Shown piece by piece: positions 19,008 to 28,665 of a stretch of 64,000 bases of DNA (position 1 is the stretch's first letter; every line of letters begins with the position of its first letter). The position numbers and the translations under genes were made by a program. The stretch comes from JACCXG01 sp963836735 (GTDB lineage: Bacteria > Acidobacteriota > Vicinamibacteria > Vicinamibacterales > 2-12-FULL-66-21). Below the pieces are notes generated by a model. It was not told where the DNA came from, searched no databases, and saw nothing but the letters and a program-made list of their open reading frames with translations. The DNA is taken from assembly GCA_963836735.1 (NCBI GenBank), contig CAWIKP010000001.1:1-64000 (forward strand), given 5' to 3'.

Positions 19008-20015
19008 ATGCTCCAGCGAACAGATCAAGCTGCCTCTCCGAGGCGCTCCTACCTGGCCGCTTTTCTCAAGATCGTCATCAGCGTTGGCCTTCTGAGCGTA
19101 CTCCTCTCCCGTGTCGATGTCGGGCGCCTCTGGGCTGCCGCGCGGCAGGCTTCGTCGGCGTGGCTCCTCGGGGCGCTCGCGCTGTATGGGCTGATGGTGG
19201 CCGCGAGCACCTGGCGATGGCGGGTGCTTCTGGCCGCGCAGGACGTCAGGCTTCCGTTCCGATCGCTGACCTCTTCGTTCCTGGTCGCCACGTTCTTCAA
19301 TAACTTCCTGCCCAGCAACATCGGCGGGGATGTGGTGCGCGTGACCGATACGGCGCCGGCGATGGGATCGAAGACGATGGCCGCGACGATTGTGCTGCTC
19401 GATCGGTGCCTCGGCCTTCTCGGTCTGGTGCTGGTTGCGGCTCTTGGAGCCACGGCCGCGGGGTCGCGGCTGGCGCATGGCGGCCCGATCCCCGCCGCCG
19501 TGCTGTGGACTGGTTTCGTGGTGGCCGGGGTGCTCGCCGCGCCCGCGGTGTTGAAGCCCGAGCTCTACGCCCGCATGCTGAGCCCGCTCCGCCGTCTCCA
19601 CCCGGAGTGGGTTGACGAGCGGCTCGCGAGGCTGACGGCCGTGCTCAGGAGATGCTCGGCGGCGCCCGGCGCCCTCGCGGGCTGCTTCGCCGGAGCCATC
19701 GTGGTGCAGGCCGTCCTGGTCGGCTTCTACCTCGCGATCGCGCACAGCCTGCGGATTCCGATTGGGTTCAGCGAGCTCGCCGTGATCGTACCGATCTCGT
19801 TCGTGGTGCAGATGCTGCCGGTGTCGATGAACGGGTTTGGCATCCGCGAAGCCACCTTCGGGTTCTACTTCACCCGCATCGGCCTGCCGCTCGAATCCGC
19901 CATCCTGGTTTCCTTCCTCGGGGCTGCGCTCGTGATGCTGTTCTCCCTGACCGGAGCGGTCGCGTACCTCAGCCGCGGCCGGCGTTTGGCTCAGCTTGAC
20001 GCGGTTGGCGTTTAG
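19008..20015 (+). CDS. YbhN/LPG-synthase-type membrane protein (possible flippase)
   Basis: A 335-residue protein with about eight membrane spans, of the lysylphosphatidylglycerol synthase TM/UPF0104 family. The signature ATFFNNFLPSNIGGDVVRV is clear around residue 100, and VQMLPVSMNGFGIREATFGF is the second conserved block. Family members move or modify lipid-linked molecules; the substrate here is unknown. There is no soluble synthase domain. It is related in layout to the protein at 24947-25900. It stands alone, divergent from the GT4 gene. Confidence 0.85.
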   Translation: MLQRTDQAASPRRSYLAAFLKIVISVGLLSVLLSRVDVGRLWAAARQASSAWLLGALALYGLMVAASTWRWRVLLAAQDVRLPFRSLTSSFLVATFFNNFLPSNIGGDVVRVTDTAPAMGSKTMAATIVLLDRCLGLLGLVLVAALGATAAGSRLAHGGPIPAAVLWTGFVVAGVLAAPAVLKPELYARMLSPLRRLHPEWVDERLARLTAVLRRCSAAPGALAGCFAGAIVVQAVLVGFYLAIAHSLRIPIGFSELAVIVPISFVVQMLPVSMNGFGIREATFGFYFTRIGLPLESAILVSFLGAALVMLFSLTGAVAYLSRGRRLAQLDAVGV

Positions 20016-20293
20016 TTCGACTATGGGCTACTCAGCTGGTGAACAACGCCGCCGGCTCCCCAAAAAGACGTAGAAAAACAGGGCCCGCTTCGAAGGGCGC
20101 GCTCCCCCGCGTTCCGAGCTTTGCCTGAGCTGGGGTTTTTGCTACGCTAGAGGTTCCGGACGCTCCGGGGCTCCCTGCGGCGCTCATCCCTGCGGACTAA
20201 AGAGTACGGCTCAACGAACCGATAGTGTGCGCGCACCTGCCCGCGTGTGTGCCACCTGCGAGTTCGCGCGCACGCACCGTTGAGGATCGACCC
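20016..20293 (+). other. 278-base gene-free leader region
   Basis: No convincing coding sequence. It has G+C-rich short stems, for example GCCC, GCTTCGAA, GGGC around 20080-20100 and a T-run (GGGGTTTTT) near 20137, which could end transcription of the gene before it. GGTTC at 20152-20156 and GAACC at 20216-20220 could close a 69-base fold ahead of the lipoprotein gene. I do not recognise a known riboswitch. Confidence 0.35.
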
Positions 20294-21427
20294 ATGAAAC
20301 GCAGCCCCTCGAAGCTCCAGGTCCTTTTGCCTGCGGCGCTGCTCGTCACGCTCGCCGCCTGCCAGGCGAAAAAGAGCGAGAACCCCCTCAGCCCCACCGT
20401 CGCCGGGCCGATCCCGGGCGTCGAGATCTCCGCCCCCCGGTTGCTCGAACCGGCCCAGGGCTTCAAGTTCAAGGAGAACCAGCAGCCGATCAAGCTCGTG
20501 GTCGAGAATTCGGTCACGACCGGCGTTCGCAAACTCTTCTACTACTTCGAAGTCGCGAGCGACCAGGGATTCGCCAACAAGGTCTTCGCGCGGGGCGTGG
20601 TCCCCGAAGGGGACGGACGCACCATCGTCCAGGTCGACGCGCTCGAGCTCGGACGTTCGTACTACTGGCGCGCGTGGACCGACGACGGCGCGAACAAGAG
20701 CACGTTCTCGACGGCCGGCTTCGACGTGCTGCCCCGCGCGGTGCTCACGGTGCCGAGCGCGGCGTCACCCGTGAACAATGCGGCGGTTCCCGATCGGCGC
20801 CCCACGCTGCGCATCAACAACTCCGCGCACAACAGCGCGGTCGGCGCCGTGAGCTACTTCTTCATGGTCGCCAAGGACCAGGCGTTCACGCAGATCTCGG
20901 CGACGGGAATCGCGGGTGAAGGTGGGGTGACGCAGTGGACGGTGGATCGCGAGCTCGACTACGGCTGGACGCATTACTGGCGCGTCCGGGCCACCGACGG
21001 CGAGATTACGACCGATTGGTCGCCCACCGCGGCGTTCAAGACGCCTGCGGCGCCGGCTCCGCCGGGAGGCCCTGGCGGCCCGCCCATCCCGCCGGGGACG
21101 CCGTGTAACTCTGCCGACCCGCTGAAGATTGTCGAGTGCGAGCGCGCCAAGTACGGTCACATGTCGCATGGGCAGATGCTCGACTTCCTGAAGATGACGG
21201 TCCAGTCGCTCAACCGCAATGGCATTTCGGGTGCGCCGTTCGGCATCCTGCGCAAGAGCGGCGGCGAGAATTGCGGCGGCTATTCGTGCGACGTCATCTG
21301 CTCGGGTCAGGGCGGCGGCCAGCGCCAGTGGGACATCCTCGGCGATATCGAAGGATCCCAGTGGCCCGGGTGGGGTGGTCCCAACAGCGTTCCGAACATC
21401 CGCGTGGACGTCTGCGACGTTCAGTAA
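20294..21427 (+). CDS. lipoprotein with two fibronectin-like domains
   Basis: A 377-residue secreted lipoprotein of unknown function. The signal MKRSPSKLQVLLPAALLVTL ends in AAC, with the lipobox cysteine at residue 23. Two similar beta-sandwich domains follow, each with a YYWRAWTDD or HYWRVRATD strand, as in fibronectin type III. Then comes a Pro/Gly linker and a C-terminal domain with paired cysteines (GENCGGYSCDVICSG) that I do not recognise. The frame is intact. The protein at 22498-23623 shares the same signal and domain style. Confidence 0.65.
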   Translation: MKRSPSKLQVLLPAALLVTLAACQAKKSENPLSPTVAGPIPGVEISAPRLLEPAQGFKFKENQQPIKLVVENSVTTGVRKLFYYFEVASDQGFANKVFARGVVPEGDGRTIVQVDALELGRSYYWRAWTDDGANKSTFSTAGFDVLPRAVLTVPSAASPVNNAAVPDRRPTLRINNSAHNSAVGAVSYFFMVAKDQAFTQISATGIAGEGGVTQWTVDRELDYGWTHYWRVRATDGEITTDWSPTAAFKTPAAPAPPGGPGGPPIPPGTPCNSADPLKIVECERAKYGHMSHGQMLDFLKMTVQSLNRNGISGAPFGILRKSGGENCGGYSCDVICSGQGGGQRQWDILGDIEGSQWPGWGGPNSVPNIRVDVCDVQ

Positions 21428-21437
21428 GGACCCGCGG

Positions 21438-21562
21438 TCAGGCGGAAGCCACGAGCGGGCATCTCGCTGGCGCCTGAGGCGAAAGCCAGGAGAGCCCGTT
21501 CGCGGTCAAAGCATTCTGGTAGCGGTCAAGGCGTTCTGGTAGCTTCCGCCTGTAGGCGGAAG
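21438..21562. repeat. REP-like hairpin and direct repeats between convergent genes
   Basis: CTTCCGCC, TGTA, GGCGGAAG (21543-21562) is a perfect 8-base hairpin nearly identical to one at 50179-50198. CAGGCGGAAGCC (21438-21449) is a distant inverted partner. Between them two 20-base direct repeats (21502-21521 and 21522-21541) differ at two positions. It sits between the ends of two convergent genes and may act as a terminator. Confidence 0.6.
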
Positions 21563-21565
21563 AAC

Positions 21566-22303
21566 TTACTTGAAGCGGTAGCGAAGACCGAAGCCGATCT
21601 GGAAACCTCCCACGGCCAGTGACTCCCCCACTGAATCGAGGTCGACAGAGCCGTAGGTGTAACGGGCCAGAACCCCGGCACCGATACTCGGGCGGAAGAA
21701 GTAATTGAGGTCGACACCCAGGTTTATGCCGACGGTGGTGTGGTCCTCGCGGGTGATGGTGGTCGACGCCAGCGTCGGGGTCGGCTCCGTCACCGTGATG
21801 GCGGTCGCAACATCCTGGCTGACCATGAAGATCGTCGGGCCGAAGGAGAAGCCGACATCAATCTTGTCGGTGACCGGCATGATCCAGGTGCCCTGCAGGT
21901 GAATCGCATGTTCCGAATGCTCGGCGCCAGAGGAGACGCCGGTGAGCGGCCGAGGGTGGTCGAAGAAATTCGGGTCCGGGACGCCGGCCGAGATCGCGAT
22001 GTCGCCATCGGACACCATGCGGGAATAGCCGAGGCCGACCGCCAGGTTCTTCCAGACCTTGTAGCCGCCGCCGAGATCGAACAGCGCGCCGCCATCGATC
22101 GGCTGCGTCGTATTCAGGCTGCCGTCCTCGCCGTAGAGGCTGAAGGTCGAATCCGTTTCAAGCGTGCGGGACTGCTCCTGGAGGCCGAAATTCACGTTGG
22201 CGAACGCCCGATCGGTCCAGGCCATCTGCGCGGACGCGGGAGCTGCCGCCAGGCCGCACAGCACGAACGACACACAGCCTGCTTGGATCATCTTCAATTT
22301 CAA
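21566..22303 (-). CDS. predicted outer-membrane beta-barrel protein
   Basis: About 245 residues. The signal MIQAGCVSFVLCGLAAAPASAQ is followed by about eight strand-like segments and ends FQIGFGLRYRFK, close to the aromatic-terminated C-terminus of barrels. TTG 22303 is preferred as start because GGAG lies 8 bases upstream; ATG 22291 is the alternative. Resembles OmpW/opacity-type small barrels in size. The frame is intact. Confidence 0.65.
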   Translation of the reverse strand: MKLKMIQAGCVSFVLCGLAAAPASAQMAWTDRAFANVNFGLQEQSRTLETDSTFSLYGEDGSLNTTQPIDGGALFDLGGGYKVWKNLAVGLGYSRMVSDGDIAISAGVPDPNFFDHPRPLTGVSSGAEHSEHAIHLQGTWIMPVTDKIDVGFSFGPTIFMVSQDVATAITVTEPTPTLASTTITREDHTTVGINLGVDLNYFFRPSIGAGVLARYTYGSVDLDSVGESLAVGGFQIGFGLRYRFK

Positions 22304-22497
22304 AACTTTGTCTCCTGTGTTGGTGGATGCCGATTGACGTCGCCTGCCTCGTCTCGCAAGCAGAGACCGCAGGGCCGGCAAAAGTTCGCCAATGTTAGCA
22401 CGCCAGCGATGACAAAAAACTCCCCAGTGTGGTACTATTCGCGAGCCCATTTCCCAGTGGGTTCGACAAATCCAACCCGAAGTATGAGGTTTTTCTG

Positions 22498-23623
22498 ATG
22501 CAACAGAAGAAAGCCGTTGCGTGCGCGTCAGCTGTTTTGCTCGCACTCGCAGTCGCTTGTTCCAAGGGTCCCGAAACACCTGTGTCGCCAAGTTCTGCGG
22601 AGCCCGGCGCGACCAGCGCAGGGCCTAACGGCGAGACGTTGAAGGCCAGTGCTCCCACACCAGAGTCTCCCGTCAACGGCGCGCAGCCAGATACGCTCGT
22701 GTTGACCGCTGGGAAATCGACCGGCTCCTTCAACAAGGGCCTCGACGGCGAGTACTCGGTACGAGTTCCAGATCATGAATGCCGGGAACACCCTGGTCTG
22801 CGCCTCGTTCGTCCCCGGTGGCTCAGGCTCCAGCGTCAGCTGGACGCCGAGCTGCAACCTGGAGCTCGACGCGAATCACACCTGGCGCGTGCGAGCGGTC
22901 ACCCAGAACCCGGGCGGGCAGATGGCCAATGGCCCCTGGTCGTCCACCGCATCGTTCAAGAGCCCGCTCGGCGGCTACATCCGCGGCGACGAGCTCTACG
23001 ACCCGCTCTACAACGGCAAGACCGTGGGCAACCCGACTAACAGCACGTTCGTGCCGAATCAGGGCCTCCGCCTGAACGGGCACGACAGCCGCGTCGACTA
23101 TGTCCTGCCAGTTACCCTCCAGGCCGGCGAGATGTCGGTCATGGTTCTCGGCGCCGACGAGGGGAATCCCGGCGACAAGACGAAGATCTTCAGCATGCAG
23201 GAGGGCGGCGGCGACATCACGACCAATGACTACCGGATGACCGCCGAACTGCGCGGTCGCGACTACGTCACGCCGGGCGCCATCCAGTTCCGCATCATCA
23301 CGGGTGACGCGGGCGAAGAGGATTCGATTCACGACAGCCCCCGGATCGCCTTCAATTTCAGCTCCAGCCGCTGGTACTTCTGGCAGTTCACGTGGCGCAC
23401 GGGGCGCGCGGACCTCGTCGTCCGTGAGGACGGCCCGCGTGGTCGCGTGCTCTACAACGCGGGAACCGGCACCGGAACGCATCCGTATCGGCCCGAGCAG
23501 CACGTGATTCACCTTGGCGCGCCGATTGGACGCGCCGGCCCGCAGGATGCGAGCCACCCCGGGGGCATCTACAAGAACCTCTGGGTGTCGTCGCGTCCGC
23601 GCCCGGCGTTCGCCGGAGAATAG
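22498..23623 (+). CDS. lipoprotein with lectin-like C-terminal domain
   Basis: The signal MQQKKAVACASAVLLALAVAC is a lipobox with cysteine 21. A disordered linker and one fibronectin-like strand set (HTWRVRAVTQNPGG) follow, then a beta-rich C-terminal domain of about 200 residues (MSVMVLGADEGNPGDKTKIF, WYFWQFTWRTGRADLVV) resembling a concanavalin/laminin-G sandwich. One indel near 22755 shifts the frame. The function is unknown; carbohydrate or cell-wall binding is possible. A strong 14-base hairpin follows the stop. Confidence 0.62.
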
Positions 23624-23636
23624 CGGTGATCGAACT

Positions 23637-23669
23637 CCCCGGGAGCCGGCGTCGTGCCGGCTCCCGGGG
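23637..23669. terminator. perfect 14-base-pair hairpin
   Basis: CCCCGGGAGCCGGC (23637-23650) pairs perfectly with GCCGGCTCCCGGGG (23656-23669) around a 5-base loop, 14 bases after the lipoprotein stop. There is no T-run, so it may act as a Rho-assisted or stabilising 3' structure. Confidence 0.65.
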
Positions 23670-23757
23670 CAGCTCGTTCCGCTACCGCGCGACAACCCCT
23701 TTCTTTTCCGGCTTTTAGGTTTACCCGCCCTCTGGCGCTACAATCAGAGGGTACTGA

Positions 23758-24927
23758 ATGGCCACCACCTCATTCCGGCTGCACTATCTGGCAAAAGCGG
23801 CCGCCGGCGTCCCCCGCGACCTCGTCAACACCTTCGTCAGCGCGAAGATCCACCCGATCCGCCCGACGGTGCTGATCTACAACTGCACCTGGGTCTGCGA
23901 CGCCCGCTGCACCATGTGCAACAACTGGAAGTGGGGCGACCGCAAGTCGGACATGACCCTGGCCCAGCTCGAGCCGGTGATGAACCACCCGTTCTGGGGC
24001 GCGGTCGAGAACCTGAACATCTCCGGCGGTGAGCCGACGACGAGGAACGATCTCCCCGAGATGGTGGAGCTGTTCCAGCGGCACCTGCCCCGGCTCCGGA
24101 AGATCGGGATCAACACCACCGGCCTGACGCCCCATCGCGCCATCCCGATGCTCACCCGCATCGTCGAGTTCTGCGCGAAGAACGGCATCCTGATCAGCAT
24201 CCGCGTGTCGCTCGACGGGATCGGCGACGTCCACAACCAGGTGCGCGACGTGAAGCGCGGCTTCGAGAAGGCCAGCCAGACCATCGAAGCGATGCAGGCG
24301 CTGTCCAAGACGCACGACAACTTCCAGTTCGGGATCGCGTCGACGATCTTCGCGACCAACATGGAAGACGCCGAGAACATCCTGGCCTGGGCCCGGACCA
24401 AGGGACTCGACGTCGTCTTCAACATGCTGCGGTTCACCGACGCGATGCTGCACAACAAGCAACTGGAAGAGAAAATCGGCTTCCGCGAGCGGGAAGAAAC
24501 GTTCATGCGGAAGTTCTTCCTCGATCGCGTCCAGGAGGAGTCCGTCCTGAGCGGCCAGGCGTTCATGTACCTGCACTACGCCGACATGATCGCCAACGGC
24601 TACCAGCGGACGATGCCCTGCCCGTTCCAGAGCCAGGGACTGCTCCTGAACCCGAACGGGGACCTGCACTACTGCGAGAATTCCGAGAAGCTGGGCAACG
24701 TGCTGGACGACCCGGCCGAGTCGCTCTACTTCAAGGCCGAGAACCTGATGCACCGGCAGCATCTCAAGGACAAGGTGTGCCCCACCTGCCTGAGCCCGTG
24801 CCAGGTCAACGTCGGCGCAATGAAGCAGTTCGTGCCCTACGCAAAGTTCCTCAAGCGCGCCTACCAGGTGAAAAAGGATCCGCAGCGGCATCTCGACACG
24901 ATGCCCGTGCCCGAACAGGTCCGCTGA
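23758..24927 (+). CDS. radical SAM/SPASM-like protein
   Basis: A 389-residue radical SAM enzyme. CDARCTMC gives the CX3CX2C cluster motif (C47, C51, C54). NISGGEPTTRNDLPEM is the SAM-binding GGE motif. The C-terminal cysteines in LHYCENSEKLGNVLDD and CPTCLSPCQVN suggest one or more extra clusters of the SPASM type. The substrate is unknown. Its downstream neighbour is a YbhN-type membrane protein 19 bases away, and glycan genes surround it, so modification of a sugar or lipid carrier is a reasonable guess. TACAAT lies 13 bases upstream of the start. Confidence 0.85.
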   Translation: MATTSFRLHYLAKAAAGVPRDLVNTFVSAKIHPIRPTVLIYNCTWVCDARCTMCNNWKWGDRKSDMTLAQLEPVMNHPFWGAVENLNISGGEPTTRNDLPEMVELFQRHLPRLRKIGINTTGLTPHRAIPMLTRIVEFCAKNGILISIRVSLDGIGDVHNQVRDVKRGFEKASQTIEAMQALSKTHDNFQFGIASTIFATNMEDAENILAWARTKGLDVVFNMLRFTDAMLHNKQLEEKIGFREREETFMRKFFLDRVQEESVLSGQAFMYLHYADMIANGYQRTMPCPFQSQGLLLNPNGDLHYCENSEKLGNVLDDPAESLYFKAENLMHRQHLKDKVCPTCLSPCQVNVGAMKQFVPYAKFLKRAYQVKKDPQRHLDTMPVPEQVR

Positions 24928-24946
24928 CAGTAACAGTCCGGCTGCC

Positions 24947-25900
24947 GTGACGCTGTCCCGCGCGCTTCGGATCATCGTCGCTGTCGCGCTCACCGCCTAC
25001 GTCCTGTTCAAGTCGCATCCCGCGGAAGTCGCGCGCGTCGCGGCCGGGGCGCGCCCTTCGTGGCTGCTGCTGGCGGTCGGCCTGGTGGTCGTGGATCGCG
25101 CGGTCAATGCTTACCGCTGGGTGGTGCTCCTGCGCGCGCTGACGCCGGGCTCCAGGCCGCCGCTCACGGCCGTGATGCACATCTTTTTCGTCAGCTCGTT
25201 CGTCGGCAATTTCCTGCCCAGCATCGGCGGCGACGTCTACCGCGCGTATCAGCTCGCCCGGCTCGGCGTGCGATCGAGCGAGGCCGCCGCGTCCGTCCTC
25301 ATGGATCGAATCGTCGGCGTCCTGTCCATGGTCATGGTTGCGGCGGTCGCCCTGCTTTTTCTGCGCGATCTCGAGTTGCCTGGCGTCGTGCCGGCGCTGC
25401 TGATCGTGACCGCGGCATGCGCCGTTGCGGCCGGCGCGGTGTTCAGCTCGGTCGTAGCCGGCCGGATCGTTGCGCTGGTTCAGCTGATCCCGATGGCGCG
25501 GGCGCAATCCGCCGCGCGAACACTGCTGGACGCCATCCGGCGCTACGCCAGCCACCACGGTGCGCTCGGCGTGGTCCTCGGCCTTTCGGTCGTCGTCCAG
25601 CTGCTTCGAGTGGTGCAGGCGTACTGCCTCGGCCGGGCGCTTGACCTCGTCTTGCCGATGATCGTTTACTTCGGCTTCATCCCGGTCATTACCCTGGTCA
25701 TGCAGGTTCCGATTACGGTCGCCGGGCTCGGGACAACCCAGTACGCGTTCGAATGGATGTTCGGCCGCGCCGGGGTCCCCTCCGCCGTTTCCTTCGCGCT
25801 CTCGATTCTCTTCCTCGCGCTCGGGACCCTCGGGAACCTGCCAGGCGGTCTTCTCTACGCATTTGGTGAGAACGGGACCGCAAAGGATCCCGTGCGATGA
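24947..25900 (+). CDS. YbhN/LPG-synthase-type membrane protein
   Basis: A 317-residue, eight-span protein of the same family as the one at 19008-20015, with VSSFVGNFLPSIGGDVYRAY as the signature and VPITVAGLGTTQYAFEWMF as the second block. Start GTG 24947 follows the radical SAM stop closely. Its stop overlaps the next ATG (ATGA), so three genes from 23758 are probably one operon. Lipid-linked substrate transport or modification is inferred from the family. Confidence 0.83.
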   Translation: MTLSRALRIIVAVALTAYVLFKSHPAEVARVAAGARPSWLLLAVGLVVVDRAVNAYRWVVLLRALTPGSRPPLTAVMHIFFVSSFVGNFLPSIGGDVYRAYQLARLGVRSSEAAASVLMDRIVGVLSMVMVAAVALLFLRDLELPGVVPALLIVTAACAVAAGAVFSSVVAGRIVALVQLIPMARAQSAARTLLDAIRRYASHHGALGVVLGLSVVVQLLRVVQAYCLGRALDLVLPMIVYFGFIPVITLVMQVPITVAGLGTTQYAFEWMFGRAGVPSAVSFALSILFLALGTLGNLPGGLLYAFGENGTAKDPVR

Positions 25901-27932
25901 CGCTCAGGAGCCGAGCCGCGCTCCCGGTTGCACTCGGCGTCCTGGTGTTGACGTCGGTGTGGGCCGTGGGTCAGGGACCGGGCGCGCTGCTGTTTCCGTT
26001 CGTCTATGCCGCGCTCGTCTTGCCGGGATTGCCGCTCGGCTTCGCGCTCTTCGGCAGTCGGCATCCTGCAGGCTGGATTGCGGGCGCCATTCTCGGCTAC
26101 GCGCTGGCCGCTCTCGGCATCTGGGCAGCCGCGGCCATCGGCATGGCGGGCCGGCGCGGGTTTGCGGCAGCGATCGGCTTGATCACTCTCGCAGCCGTTG
26201 CCGCCTGCTGGCGGTACCCGCAAGACGCCGCTCGTCACGCTGCCTCCATGGACCGCCGAGACCGGTTCCGGCTTTGCGGTTGTCGTGGCATTGACGTTGG
26301 CCCTCGCGGCACCACCACTCGCCAACGTCGGCGCGCAGGACCGCGACGGCAACCTGCGATACCGTGCCTACTTCACCGCCGACTTCGTGTGGCACACCGC
26401 GCTGACCGCGGAATTGACCCGATTCACCCTGCCCCCGGGAAATCCTTATCTCGCCCCGGAGCCAATTCATTACTACTGGGGTTACTTCCTCGTTCCCGCA
26501 GCGATTGCGCGAAGCGGGCCGGCGCCGTTGCGCGACGTCGAGCGCTGCCTGCGACTGACTGCGCTGGCCACCGGCCTGCTCCTGATGTCGTCGATCTTCG
26601 TCCTTGCATTCACCGCCGTGCGCCACCCCGCCGCGGCGGCGGCCGGAACCGCACTCGCGCTCATCGCGTCGAGCCTCGAGGGACTCTACGAGCTCTGGCG
26701 GCTGTGGCGTTTGCACAGGCCGCTCGCACTGGTCCGGGACGTGAACGTCGATGCCTTGACCGCCTGGGATTTCTTCGGCCACCGGATCGACGGCCTGCCG
26801 CGCTGCCTCTGGTACGTCCCTCAGCACTCGATGGCGTACGCGCTGGGGCTGGTGGCGCTCACGATGGCCACGGCAGCCGGTGCCGAAGCCTCGCTCCCGG
26901 CGATTGCGATCGCCGGCATCGCGCTCGGAGGCGCGACGCTGATCAATCCGTTCGTCGGCGGAATCTTCAGCATCGCCTGGGGCCTGGCGATCGCGATCGA
27001 CGTGCTGCGCAGACGCCGGCACGTGCTCTCGCGCCTGGCGACCCAGGCAGTCGCCGCCGTGCCGGTCGCGCTGGCCGTGGCGTGGTGCATCGGAAATCGC
27101 ATGGTCGAGGGTGCTGGCGGCGCGCTCGAGTTCGGGCGCCGCGACGCCTCAGTGCATTCCCCGTTCCTCACACTGCTGCTGTCCTTCGGTCCGGTTCTGA
27201 TTCCGGCCGCCGCGGGCACCGTCTGGGCGCTTCGGGCACGTCTGTGGCCGGCCGTGCCTGCCGCTGTCCTCGCGGTGCTCTCGCTGTTCCTCATGTATTA
27301 CGTCCGGCTGAACGTCGATCACGAGTGGATCCCGTTCCGGGCCGGCCAGATGCTGCTCGCGGCGCTCGCGGTGATGGCCGCCGCCTTGTTCACCGCGCCG
27401 CGAGCGGCCGCTGACCAAGCGACTCATCGCCGCGGCCGGCCTGATCTTCCTGCTCGCCGGCGCGCCCACGACCGTCATCGACGCGTACAACGCGCGCGAC
27501 ATCGACAACGTTCATCCCGGTCCTGGCTTCCACTGGACGCTCGTGTTGTCCCGCGAGCAGCAGGGCGCGTTCGCCTGGATCCGGGAGCACACGCCCAGGT
27601 CCGTCGTAGTCCAGATGGAGCCGATGGTCCGGCAGCGCGATTCGTGGAGCCTGATTCCCTCATTCGCCCAGCGGGACATGGCCGCGGGTCTGCCGATCTC
27701 GTTGCTGAAGATCCCGGACTACGAGGCTCGCTCCGAAGCTGTCAAGTTCATTTACAGCTGCGAGGATCCGAGAGAGGCCGCCCGCATCGCGAACTCGATG
27801 CATATCAGCTATTTGTATGTGGATGTAACCGATCGCCACGCCTATCCGGGGGTCGCCAAGTTCGACTCGTCACCGCAGTTCTTCCAGCCGGTCTTCCGCA
27901 GCGGGGAGGTTGGGGTTTATGCGGTGCGGTGA
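25897..27932 (+). CDS. polytopic membrane protein, paralogue 1
   Basis: A protein of about 675 residues with roughly 12 hydrophobic spans and a soluble C-terminal domain. The loop RYRAYFTADFVWHTALTAEL, then IHYYWGYFLVP, resembles the HYY-W-Y region of DUF2298-like or GT-C membrane proteins. The end (AFAWIREHTPRSVVVQMEP, ISYLYVDVTDRHAYPGVAKF) is a small alpha/beta domain. Indels near 26205, 27410 and possibly 27540 split it over frames. It is clearly paralogous to the protein ending at 33501. A lipid-linked sugar transferase is the most likely role. Confidence 0.65.
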
Positions 27933-27968
27933 GCGCCGGTTTTTTGACCCCCCTCATCGCTTCGGCGT

Positions 27969-28661
27969 TCACCCCCGTCGAAACCGCCAGAACGTCCGCA
28001 GCGCCGTGAGCCAGTCACGGGCGCCGATCTTCTTCCCTTCCTCCCGGCTCCTTGGCGCATATCGGATCGGCACCTCGACGATCTTCTTTCCCCGGGCCAG
28101 GATGCGCGCCGTGATTTCGTGATCCAGCTCGAATCCGGAGGTCTGCAGATCCAGCGCGACGATGTCGGTGCGGTGAAACAGCTTGTATGCCGTGACGGTG
28201 TCCGTCAGGAAGCGGCCCGTGGTCAGCCAGCCTGCCACGCTGAGGCTCCTGCCGCCGATGTAGGCAGCCAACGACTGATTAGGATGACGTCCGTGACCGA
28301 GATATCGGCTGCCATAGACGACATCCCCGTCGCCGGCCAGCAAGGCGCGAAGCATGGGAATGTAGTCGGCGGGCTCGTACTCGAGATCGGCGTCCTGGAT
28401 GATCAGGTATCGACCCGTCGCCATCGCGATTCCCTGCCGCACGGCTTTCCCCTTGCCGCCGTTGACCGGCATCCGGTGCAGCCGCGCTTCGGGGAAGCCC
28501 CTCACGATCTCGCTCGTGCGATCCGCCGAGTGATCGTCGACCACGATTACTTCTTTCGCGAGGCCGAGCGGCGTCAGATCGACCTCGCGGACACGCTCGA
28601 GCAGCGTACCGATGAATCGCTCCTCGTTGTAGGCGGGGATGACAATCGAAAGCACCTCCAT
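27969..28661 (-). CDS. GT2-type (dolichyl-phosphate-sugar-synthase-like) glycosyltransferase
   Basis: An intact 230-residue GT-A enzyme. LSIVIPAYNEERFIGTLLE is the N-terminal strand, VIVVDDHSADRT has the nucleotide-binding acidic residues, and IIQDADLEYEP is the DxD metal motif. ELDHEITARILARGKKIVEV is the acceptor-side block. No membrane helix is present. Such enzymes load a sugar on polyprenyl phosphate for GT-C enzymes, which fits the membrane proteins on both sides. The stop of the nucleotidyltransferase is 5 bases upstream. Confidence 0.88.
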   Translation of the reverse strand: MEVLSIVIPAYNEERFIGTLLERVREVDLTPLGLAKEVIVVDDHSADRTSEIVRGFPEARLHRMPVNGGKGKAVRQGIAMATGRYLIIQDADLEYEPADYIPMLRALLAGDGDVVYGSRYLGHGRHPNQSLAAYIGGRSLSVAGWLTTGRFLTDTVTAYKLFHRTDIVALDLQTSGFELDHEITARILARGKKIVEVPIRYAPRSREEGKKIGARDWLTALRTFWRFRRG

Positions 28662-28665
28662 CGCC

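Noticed and set aside
20152..20220. Known riboswitch (c-di-GMP, SAM or cobalamin)
   Set aside because: None of the conserved sequence blocks of these classes could be placed.
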